In this document: positions 18,106-26,200 of the stretch, in pieces
Numbering within the stretch: the stretch's first letter is position 1
Layout: each line of letters opens with the position of its first letter
Source: Coleofasciculus sp040219735
Lineage (GTDB): Bacteria; Cyanobacteriota; Cyanobacteriia; Cyanobacteriales; Coleofasciculaceae
Assembly: GCA_040219735.1 (NCBI GenBank)
Contig: JAVJRX010000019.1
Length of the DNA stretch: 64,000 bases
Reading direction: 5' to 3' (one strand)
Program-made: the position numbers and the translations under genes
Notes under the pieces: generated by a model
Database searches by the model: none
Told to the model about the DNA's origin: nothing
Seen by the model: the letters and a program-made list of their open reading frames with translations, nothing else

Positions 18106-18208
18106 GGGAGCAGGGGGAGCTGGGGGAGCAGGGGGAGCAGGGGGAGCTGGGGGAGCAGGGGGAGCTGGGGGAGCTGGGGAAGCTGGGGGAGCTGGGGAAG
18201 CTGGGGAA
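18106..18208 (+). repeat. G-rich tandem repeat (GGGGGAGC units)
   Basis: About ten to twelve 9-base units GGGGGAGCA/T without interruption. It is open in frames on both strands (Gly/Ala- and Pro/Ala-rich), which explains the spurious overlapping open frames. Runs of five G make quadruplex formation possible. Similar G-rich stretches occur at 46114-46174 and 58270-58336. Confidence 0.9.
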
Positions 18209-18271
18209 TGCTCTTTCTCCTGTAATAGCTTAGGGAGCAAGCAATACGCCCCAGTTTGTATCGAACTGCTC

Positions 18272-18315
18272 GAAACGATAATTGGCAAGGGTTGTGGCTT
18301 AAGTTGACACGGATG
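18272..18315 (+). repeat. 44-bp element end, inverted copy at 37778-37821
   Basis: The segment contains GGGTTGTGGCTTAAGTTGAC and matches the reverse complement of 37778-37821 with few differences. At the second site it forms one end of a ~187-bp MITE, so here it is probably a lone or truncated end of the same element. Confidence 0.8.
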
Positions 18316-18330
18316 ACGCGACCTGCGCCC

Positions 18331-18383
18331 TCTTCATCGACGTGGGATGAAGAAGACCCAAAATCTATCTTTGGGCATTTTTT
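18331..18383 (+). terminator. Double hairpin, probable rho-independent terminator
   Basis: TCTTCATC (18331-18338) pairs with GATGAAGA (18346-18353). CCCAAA (18357-18362) pairs with TTTGGG (18370-18375) and is followed by CATTTTTTATT. It lies in a 450-bp gap that otherwise holds only repeats. Confidence 0.55.
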
Positions 18384-18530
18384 ATTAATTAGTTATCTGT
18401 GAGACCATAAGTAAGTCATTGATCATAACGTAAATAGCAATAGTTTTATTCAGCCTATACCTCTTTGCAGAAAGTCTCTGAAGGAGATTTAATTAGCTAA
18501 AGCCGAATTTAAAACTAAAAAGGAGGAAAC

Positions 18531-19265
18531 TTGAACTTTGCAAAGGAGTTGACAAACCACTCATTTGGGTATTATTACTTGGTATTTTTTGGAGTCACTC
18601 TTGCCCGATACTTTATTATCGCTGGGGGAGCCTACTGGCTCTTTTATGTCGTTCTGGAGAAGTTCCTCGCTACACAGAGTTTGCGTCTGAAGCCTCTGAT
18701 GAGCGCTTCGATTAGAAATGATATCAAATTATCAGTTCTCTCGGCAGTGATTTTTGCCTTTTGTGCAGCGCTAATTATATCAGAGTACGGTTTGGGAGTA
18801 ACGCTCCTTTACACTAACCCAGATGAATATGGACTGTGGTATATAGGAGTTAGCTTTGTTGCGGTGCTTCTCCTCCAAGATACGTACTTTTACTTTATCC
18901 ATCGCCTCTTTCACCACCCTTTGCTTTTTAAATGGATGCATTCTGGACACCACCGTTCGGGAGAGCCAACACCATGGAGTTCCTTCGCATTTGACCTACC
19001 AGAAGCAATTATACAATCACTCTTCTTTGTAGCGATAATCTTTATCGTTCCCCTCCATTTTATCACCTTGGCTACTGCACTGATAACGATGACCGTATGG
19101 GCAGTGGTATCTCATTTGGGATTCGAGCTATTTCCCTCATCATTTCCTCACCACTGGCTGGGAAAGTGGTTTATCGGGGCAACTTATCATTCGATACATC
19201 ATCGCCAGTACACTGTACACTACGGATTGTACTTCACGTTCTGGGACAAGCTGCTCGGTACTTAA
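18531..19265 (+). CDS. Fatty acid hydroxylase / sterol desaturase family membrane protein
   Basis: Protein of 244 residues with several transmembrane helices and the three histidine clusters of the non-haem di-iron hydroxylase superfamily: HRLFHH near 123, HSGHH near 139 and YHSIHHRQ near 222. It likely hydroxylates or desaturates a lipid in the membrane; the substrate is not readable. Translation begins at a TTG (18531), supported by a strong AGGAGG four bases upstream. The protein ends abruptly after 'FTFWDKLLGT', where relatives often continue. The stop is only 30 bp before the direct repeat that brackets the ATPase module, so a slight 3' truncation is possible. Confidence 0.85.
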   Translation: MNFAKELTNHSFGYYYLVFFGVTLARYFIIAGGAYWLFYVVLEKFLATQSLRLKPLMSASIRNDIKLSVLSAVIFAFCAALIISEYGLGVTLLYTNPDEYGLWYIGVSFVAVLLLQDTYFYFIHRLFHHPLLFKWMHSGHHRSGEPTPWSSFAFDLPEAIIQSLFFVAIIFIVPLHFITLATALITMTVWAVVSHLGFELFPSSFPHHWLGKWFIGATYHSIHHRQYTVHYGLYFTFWDKLLGT

Positions 19266-19295
19266 CTGCCTTGGATGTTTAGCCGACACCTCCTA

Positions 19296-19343
19296 ATTAA
19301 GGTGTTGGTGCTTGGCGCGAAGGGATAGTTTTAAAGAGCGGAA
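19296..19343. repeat. Direct repeat A: copy of the 3' end of the hybrid kinase gene
   Basis: About 48 bp matching 21221-21268 (offset 1925) with five or six differences. Read on the minus strand, it encodes FKTIPSRQAPTP followed by a stop, almost the same as the C-terminus of the kinase at 21222 (FKTIPLRQAPTP). The two copies bracket the AAA/TOPRIM-like gene pair. Confidence 0.85.
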
Positions 19344-19424
19344 TGTGGGTTAATCAATATCGTTGACAATGAGTGCATTCCATCACAAGTTATTTCAATT
19401 TAAACTGCTGAGAATCATTGGGTT

Positions 19425-20561
19425 ATGCTGCAAAGACTATATGTACACAACTTCAGATGCCTAGAAAACTTTGAACTAACTATAAAAGAAATGCCATCTG
19501 TTCTGTTGGTTGGAAAAAATGGTTCAGGTAAATCAACTATTGCCGATGCATTAGAGGGACTTCAGAAAATTAGTCAAGGTATTAATAGAATGCGAGACCT
19601 TGAAGAATTAAACCTTATTAGCCCAAAAGATTTCGCTCGGGGAAGATCTGATGTTCCGATTCGCTTTGAAATAGAAGTATTCCTTGACAATAAATTGTAC
19701 AAATATGTCCTGGCATTGGAGTTGCCAGAAAAATTTAGAGAACTGCGAGTTTCTGAAGAGCAATTGCTAGTTTCAGGAGAGCCAATTTACTCTCGAAAAG
19801 AAGCCCAAGTCATTCTTTACAGCAGCTTGCAAAATCGTGAGGCTCAGTTTCGGTTAGATTGGCATCTTGTTGCTCTTCCCGTAATTCAGGAGCAATCTGA
19901 GACTGACCCACTTCATATTTTCAAGACTTGGCTGGCTCACATGATCATCTTAGCCCCAATCCCAAGCTTGATGACAGGAGATTCCAAGGGCGACACCTTG
20001 GAGCCAAGGCGAGATGGTTCAAACTTTGGAGAGTGGGTTTCTGGATTACTCAGTCGCTATCCTGCTGCCTACACACGGGTTGATAGGTATCTCCGAGACG
20101 TTATGCCAGACATTCAGGATTTTCTGAATGAATTAATTGGCAAAGACTCCAAAAGCATGATTGTTCGGTTTGAAGCAAATAGTGCAAATCTGAATGTTGA
20201 CTTTAAAGACTTATCTGACGGCGAAAAATGCTTTTTTATTTGTGCTGTGGTCTTAGCTGCCAACGAATTTTATGGACCACTTTTTTGCTTCTGGGATGAA
20301 CCTGAAAACTATCTATCATTATCAGAAGTTGGTCATTTTGTCATATCATTGCGACGCTCATTTAAGCAGAAGGGACAAATTTTATTGACATCACACAATG
20401 AGGAAGCCATCCGAAAGTTTTCAGATGAAAATACTTTTGTACTCGATCGAAAAAGCCACTTGGAACCAACTTTGATCAGATTGCTCCGTGATATGCGCGT
20501 GACAGGTGACGTGACAGGTGATCTGATAAATACCTTGATTTGTGGCGATATAGAGCTATGA
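19425..20561 (+). CDS. AAA ATPase of the RecF/OLD/ABC-like class
   Basis: Cytoplasmic ATPase of 378 residues. Visible motifs are Walker A 'GKNGSGKST' (residues ~30-38), an ABC-type signature 'LSDGEK' near 266, Walker B 'FCFWDEPEN' near 286 and the switch 'LLTSHNEEA' near 325. Such single-chain SMC/ABC-type ATPases commonly power two-gene defence modules with a nuclease or TOPRIM partner. The next gene overlaps it by four bases (ATGA), so the two are translationally coupled. The pair lies between direct repeats of the neighbouring kinase's 3' end, suggesting acquisition as a unit. The exact family (PARIS AriA-like, OLD-like or other) cannot be fixed without structure comparison. Confidence 0.85.
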   Translation: MLQRLYVHNFRCLENFELTIKEMPSVLLVGKNGSGKSTIADALEGLQKISQGINRMRDLEELNLISPKDFARGRSDVPIRFEIEVFLDNKLYKYVLALELPEKFRELRVSEEQLLVSGEPIYSRKEAQVILYSSLQNREAQFRLDWHLVALPVIQEQSETDPLHIFKTWLAHMIILAPIPSLMTGDSKGDTLEPRRDGSNFGEWVSGLLSRYPAAYTRVDRYLRDVMPDIQDFLNELIGKDSKSMIVRFEANSANLNVDFKDLSDGEKCFFICAVVLAANEFYGPLFCFWDEPENYLSLSEVGHFVISLRRSFKQKGQILLTSHNEEAIRKFSDENTFVLDRKSHLEPTLIRLLRDMRVTGDVTGDLINTLICGDIEL

Positions 20562-21043
20562 GTCCAAATCAGTATAAACCTCACATTCTTGTATTACCTG
20601 AAGACGATGCGAATCGCCAGATTGCCAACGGATTTATTCAATCTCCAAACCTTAATAACCGTGCTATTCAAGTCCTGCCGCCTGCTGGTGGGTGGCAAAG
20701 AACTGTGGAGCAATTCACGAACGATTATGCGCCTACAATGCGAAAATTATCACAAAGAATGATGGTTTTACTCATTGACTTTGATAACCGTGAAAATCGG
20801 TTAAGTTATGTAGAGAGTCAGATTCCAGATGTTCTAAAAGAAAGAGTATTTATTCTGGGAGTGCAATCTGAACCTGAGAATTTAAAGCGAGACATCAACA
20901 AGAGTTTTGAGGAAATTGGAGACGTTCTGGCACAAGACTGTTCGGATAAGACGAATGAGTTGTGGGAACATGAGCTTCTCAAACATAACAAAACTGAGTT
21001 AGAGCGGATGATTGTATCTGTTAAACCATTTCTGTTTAATTAA
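20558..21043 (+). CDS. Small TOPRIM-like partner of the AAA ATPase
   Basis: Protein of 161 residues starting at ATG 20558, which overlaps the ATPase stop as ATGA. The frame is open from a TTG at 20540, but the overlap start is more likely. 'HILVLPEDDANRQIANGF' near the N-terminus provides an acidic loop after a beta strand. 'MMVLLIDFDNRENRL' gives a DxD after a second strand. This is the arrangement expected of a minimal TOPRIM nuclease or DUF4435-like domain, though that is inferred from motifs only. Together with the ATPase it is a candidate defence effector. It is shorter than AriB of PARIS, so it may be a distinct or minimal variant. Confidence 0.65.
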   Translation: MSPNQYKPHILVLPEDDANRQIANGFIQSPNLNNRAIQVLPPAGGWQRTVEQFTNDYAPTMRKLSQRMMVLLIDFDNRENRLSYVESQIPDVLKERVFILGVQSEPENLKRDINKSFEEIGDVLAQDCSDKTNELWEHELLKHNKTELERMIVSVKPFLFN

Positions 21044-21057
21044 AAGCGTTTGACCCT

Positions 21058-21104
21058 AAGTTACCAGTTTTGGCTGACAAGTTATCCGTAAAACCCGCCC
21101 CTAC
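21058..21104. repeat. Half-copy of the GGGCGGGTTT repeat
   Basis: TTACCAG...GTAAAACCCGCCCCTAC resembles the right half of the repeat at 30838-30900, and the similarity continues past the end to the CGCCCTCTCCTC-like tail. The left arm is missing. Confidence 0.8.
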
Positions 21105-21220
21105 AGACGGTCGGGTCGCCCTCTCCTCTAATTTAACTTGACACTATGGCACGTCAGTAGGGTATATCAAAGATTTAGGCAATCTAAAAATGCAAATTTT
21201 CAGTGCCATTCGTATTTCGG

Positions 21221-21270
21221 ATTAAGGTGTTGGCGCTTGGCGCAAAGGAATAGTTTTAAAGACCCGAATC
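21221..21270. repeat. Direct repeat B: native 3' end of the hybrid kinase gene
   Basis: The 3' terminal ~48 bp of the kinase gene at 21222-23276. It is the counterpart of 19296-19343; see that entry. Confidence 0.85.
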
Positions 21271-23276
21271 AAATCAGCTTGGCGAATCGGTTTACTAATA
21301 TAATCATCCATCCCCGCCTCTAAACAAGTTTCTCGGTCTTCCTGCATCGCATTAGCTGTCAGCGCAACAATCCAAGGACGCTGGGAGTAGTTTTGGCAGA
21401 TGTAACGGGTCGCGGTTAAGCCATCCATTTCTGGCATTTGTACATCCATCAATATTACATCGTAAGATTGACGGGAGATGGCGTCAAGAACTTCCTGACC
21501 ATTAGTAACCAAATCGGCTTGATAACCTAAACGTTTTAACAGTAACAATTCTACTTTTTGATTGACTATATTATCTTCAGCCAAAAGAATTCGTAACGGT
21601 AACTGTTGGGCAAGAGGCAAATCTTCAGATTGTGGTGAAGCCGATTGAGACTCAATAGAAGCCGCCTGTTTTACCAAAACTTGAGTCAGAACGTTATAAA
21701 ATTGTCCAACTTTAATCGGTTTAGGGAGACAGGCAGCAAAATGCCGCTCAATCAAAGAGGTTTTTGTTGTCAAGTTTCCCACAGCGGTTAGTAACACCAA
21801 AGGCAATTCTTGACAAAGGGATTGGTTATGGATTTGCAGCCCTAAAGTTAGTCCATTCATCTCTGGCATTTGTCGATCAATAATTGCCACATCAAAAGCT
21901 TCTTCTTGATTGAGCCAAGCTAGGGCTTCATCACCGGATTGAGTACTCCGGGCAACCATACCCCAACATTCGGTTTGCTGGGTTAAAATTCGGCAATTTG
22001 TCAGATTATCATCAACAATTAAAACTCGTTTACCCCTAAGCTGTGGTTGAGTAGTACTTAAATTCTCTTCCGACGCATTTTGGGCTACCCTTAAGACGAC
22101 ACAGAAGGAAAAAGTAGACCCCTCACCGAAGCTGCTGTCTACCCAAATCCCCCCCCCCATCATTTCACTTAATTGTTTAGAAATAATTAAACCCAGTCCC
22201 GTACCACCATACTGACGAGTGGTTGAAGAATCTAGTTGACTGAAGCGTTGAAACAAGCGGTCAAAGCCGTCTTGAGGAATACCAATGCCCGTGTCTTTTA
22301 CCGAAAACAAAAGACAAACAGTCGGCGAGGTATTGCTATCCTGGTTTTGAGTCGAATCAGTGACGTATTCCTGTTTAACCTTCACCAAAACGCTAACTTC
22401 CCCCACATCTGTAAATTTAATTGCATTACTCAGTAAATTGATGAGGATTTGGCGCAGGCGGGTGACATCTCCGATCACAGTAGTGGGAACTTCTGGGTCA
22501 ATAAAGTAAGTTAATTCCAATCCCTTTTGCACTGCTTTTGGCGAAAACAGATCAACAGAGGTTTCCAGAAATTCCCGCAGATTAAAGGGTTTGAATTCAA
22601 GCTCTAGTTTACCCGACTCAATCTTAGCAAAATCAAGCACATCATTAATCGTAGTCAGCAGCGTTTCACCACTTTGACGAATCGTTTCGACTAAGTCCCG
22701 TTGGTGGTTATCCAGCTTCGTATTCTCCAAAATTCCCGTTAACCCAATCACCGCATTCAGAGGGGTGCGGATTTCATGGCTCATGGTTGCCAGGAATTCA
22801 CTTTTAGCCCGGTTAGCGGCTTCTGCGGCTTCTTTTGCCTCTGCTAGTGTGGCATTTTGAACTTGCAGTTGCTGTTGGATATGGCGTAAACTCAGTTGAG
22901 TTTTAACCCGTGCGATCACTTCTTCGAGTTGAAAGGGCTTGGTAATATAGTCTACGCCACCCACTTCAAAGGCTTTCACTTTATCCCAGACTTCATCAAG
23001 GGCGCTCAAGAAAATTATCGGAATTTCGGCACTTTTTTCGCAGGCTTTCAAGTGTTGACAAACTTCATACCCATCCATTTCCGGCATTTTAATATCCAGC
23101 AAAATCAAATCCGGCGGATCAGTATTAACCGCATTAAGTGCCTGTTTCCCATTAATCACCCGACGAACTTCATAGCCCTGGTTCGTCAGCATGGTAAACA
23201 AAATGCGTAAATTATCAGGGATATCATCGACAATTAATATGTCTCCCTTGATGGCTTGAGATTGACGTTCACTCAT
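21222..23276 (-). CDS. Hybrid histidine kinase with three receiver domains (REC-HisKA-HATPase-REC-REC)
   Basis: Cytoplasmic two-component protein of 684 residues with no transmembrane segment. Order: receiver (1-125, phosphoacceptor in 'LILLDIKMPEMDGYE'), short coiled coil, HisKA ('ATMSHEIRTPLNAVIGL' near 162), HATPase_c (~250-400, 'DTGIGIP', 'GGTGLGL'), receiver 2 (~412-530, 'IDRQMPEMNG') and receiver 3 (~560-680, 'ILMDVQMPEMDGL'). The start overlaps the stop of the upstream 1310-residue kinase by eight bases (ATGAGTGA), so they form one operon and probably one phosphorelay. No DNA-binding output domain is present. Confidence 0.95.
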   Translation of the reverse strand: MSERQSQAIKGDILIVDDIPDNLRILFTMLTNQGYEVRRVINGKQALNAVNTDPPDLILLDIKMPEMDGYEVCQHLKACEKSAEIPIIFLSALDEVWDKVKAFEVGGVDYITKPFQLEEVIARVKTQLSLRHIQQQLQVQNATLAEAKEAAEAANRAKSEFLATMSHEIRTPLNAVIGLTGILENTKLDNHQRDLVETIRQSGETLLTTINDVLDFAKIESGKLELEFKPFNLREFLETSVDLFSPKAVQKGLELTYFIDPEVPTTVIGDVTRLRQILINLLSNAIKFTDVGEVSVLVKVKQEYVTDSTQNQDSNTSPTVCLLFSVKDTGIGIPQDGFDRLFQRFSQLDSSTTRQYGGTGLGLIISKQLSEMMGGGIWVDSSFGEGSTFSFCVVLRVAQNASEENLSTTQPQLRGKRVLIVDDNLTNCRILTQQTECWGMVARSTQSGDEALAWLNQEEAFDVAIIDRQMPEMNGLTLGLQIHNQSLCQELPLVLLTAVGNLTTKTSLIERHFAACLPKPIKVGQFYNVLTQVLVKQAASIESQSASPQSEDLPLAQQLPLRILLAEDNIVNQKVELLLLKRLGYQADLVTNGQEVLDAISRQSYDVILMDVQMPEMDGLTATRYICQNYSQRPWIVALTANAMQEDRETCLEAGMDDYISKPIRQADLIRVFKTIPLRQAPTP

Positions 23277-26200
23277 GAATTAGGGCGTGTGTTAAATCCA
23301 CTATGCGATCAAAAGAAAGGGTGTTCACCCATTGACTCAAGGTTTGAGCCAGAGATAGTTGCTCCTCAGGAATTTGGGCAATAAGCTGAATCATCACTTT
23401 CTCTCTAGCGCTGAGTGCGGCTTTGTGCAGTTGTGCCAGCCATTCAGTTGGCATTCGTGCCAATGCCTCTTGTAAGGCAGTTCCCTGCAAGGTTACTGGC
23501 GACGTATCCGGCGATATGACAGAGGCAGGTTCAGCTTGAGCATACAAATAACGCACCCCTAAATGTTGCGCCATTTTTTCAAAGATAACCTCTTCCCGAA
23601 ACGGCTTGCTCACAAAATCGTCGCAGCCGGCTGACAAGACAACCGAGCGCTGCTTATCGAAAACACTGGCAGTCAAGGCTATAATTACCGTTGCTTGACC
23701 CTGCAACGATTGTCGAATTCGACGAGTGGCTTCATAACCATCCATCACAGGCATCCGCATATCCATCCAAATCAGGTGAGGTTCCCAACTCTGCCAACGT
23801 TCAACGGCTTGCCATCCATTTTCTGCTTCCTGCACCTCAAAACCCATCGGTGCGATTAAATTAACCAGCAGAACCCGACTTTCCCATTTATCATCAGCAA
23901 TCAGAATCCGATAGCTCGGTTGATTTGGGGCTAAACTAATCACCCGTTTAGACTGTTGAATCTCAATGTCAGCCGCTTGGGCAGGATTAATCTTAATCGT
24001 AAACTGAAACGTTGTTCCCTGACTTAAAATACTGCTGACGGCGATGGTTCCTCCCATCAGTTGTACAAATTTCTGGCTGATGGGTAAACCTAATCCTGTA
24101 CCTTCTTGAGATTTGCGACCGGTTTCCGTTTGGATAAAGGCTTCAAACAAGGTATCAAGTTCTGCTGGGGCAATTCCTGGACCGGTGTCTTCGACTTCAA
24201 AGGTGATTAGGGATTGGGGATTGGGGATTGGAGATTGGGGATTTATATTCCGTTCCCCAAGCAGGGCGGGTTTAGTCAAGTTATCGGTTTCTTGGGTAAC
24301 GTTATCGGTAAAACCCGCCCCTACACATTGGTTTACAGACGTGCCATGGCGAGACATACCATGGCGAGACATACCATGGCACGTCTCTACATGCAAGGTG
24401 ACACTCCCTTCCCCTGTAAATTTAATCGCATTTCCCAATAAATTAATTAAAACCTGACGTAACTTGCTCTCATCAGTCCGCACGTATTGAGGAACATCTG
24501 GATCACAATTAAAGATTAGCTCTAAGCCCTTTGATGCGGCTTTTAGCTGGAGCATTTCTTCTAAACTTTTGAGTAAACGATAGAGATCAAAACTTGTTTC
24601 ATTCAGCGTAATCCGACCTGCTTCTATTTTAGACATTTCTAATACATCATTGAGCAGCGTGAGCAAATGTTCACCACTGCGAGCAATAATTCCTAGATAT
24701 TCCTGTTGAGTTGGAGTTAAAGTAGAGTCGCGGGTCATAACTTGGGCAAAACCAAGAATCGCATTCAGGGGAGTCCGTAGTTCATGACTCATATTCGCCA
24801 GAAACTCGCTTTTGGCACGGTTAGCCGCATCAGCCGCTTCCTTCGCATCTTTGAGTTGAGCCATGAGGGCGGCTTGTTGCAGCGCCACACCTAACTGATT
24901 ACTGACCTGTGTCAGTAAACTAATTTCTGCGGCGTCCCAGTGACGGGGACTGGAGTTTTGATATGCACCCAGTAATCCCCACAGTTTATCCCCGACAAAA
25001 ACGGGGATTAAACAGTAGGCTTTGATATGAAAAACCTCCAACAATTTGACATGACATGTCGAGTAAATTATTGGGTAAATATCATTAACGACAACGTTTT
25101 CATGATTCCGAAATCGACCGCCCTGAGTTTTTTGTAAACAGGTATCTGACCATACCGTTGTCAGATCAGAACTGACTAAGGGAGACCAACCTAATGCCAC
25201 CGATTCGGAGACAAAATCCCCACTCCAGTCGGGATTAAATCGATACACTACGACGCGATCGCAGTTAAGAATTTGCCGTACTTCTTGGGTAGTCGTACTA
25301 AAAATCTGATCAATATCTAACGTTTGACGAATGCTTTCAATCACCCGTGCTAATGCCCGCGCCTGTTCAGCAGCCTTGGCTTGCTGGACAGCTTGAGCTT
25401 GCAATAATTCTAAATATTCTGACTGTTGCAGTGCTACCCCTAATTGGGCTGCCACTTGCATGAGTAACTTAACTTCTCGTTCCTGCCAATAGCGGGATTG
25501 ACTATGTTGAAAAGCACTCAGTAGTCCCCAAAGTTTTTCCCCTTTAAACAAAGCCACGACAGCAAAGGATTTAATCCCAAAAGATACCAAAGCTTCGATA
25601 TGGCAATCACTTAAATTAGCTCTATAGATATCATCAGCAATACAAGGTTCGTTATCCCGTAACTGACCCCCTTTTTGTTCGCTTAAATAGGGATCTTCCC
25701 ACGCACTACCCACCAGTTTTGGTAAGTCTCCTGCTTCCGATTCAAAAATAAAATCACCGAAATAATTCTCGCGGAATTTATAAATAGCAATTCGTTCAAC
25801 ATCCAACAATTGACGGACTTCTGTTGCCGCCGTTTGGAAAATCGTATCTAAATCTAAAGTTTGGCGAATTTTATCAATCACCTGAGCTAACGCCCGTTCC
25901 CGTTCTGCTTCCTGGGCTAATTCATCTGCCCGTTGTTGTAATTGCGCCTCCAGTGTGGTTTGCAGTTCTGCCGATCGCCGTTGAGCTTTTCCGAGGAGTT
26001 CAGCTTGTTGAATGGCTACCCCTAATTGAGCACCAATTTGCACGAGAAAATTAATATCCGTCTCCTGCCATGATCGCGGTGCTGAATTTTGAAAAGCGGC
26101 TAAAAGTCCCCAGAGGGTTTTGCCTTTGTAAATTGCAATAATCGTGTATGCTCTTACCTGATAGCGTTCTAAACTTTGAATATAGCAATCTGAAAACCCG

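Noticed and set aside
18067..18307. Two overlapping open frames on opposite strands (Gly/Ala-rich and Pro/Ala-rich)
   Set aside because: Both are translations of the G-rich tandem repeat, with no ribosome-binding site or recognisable domain.
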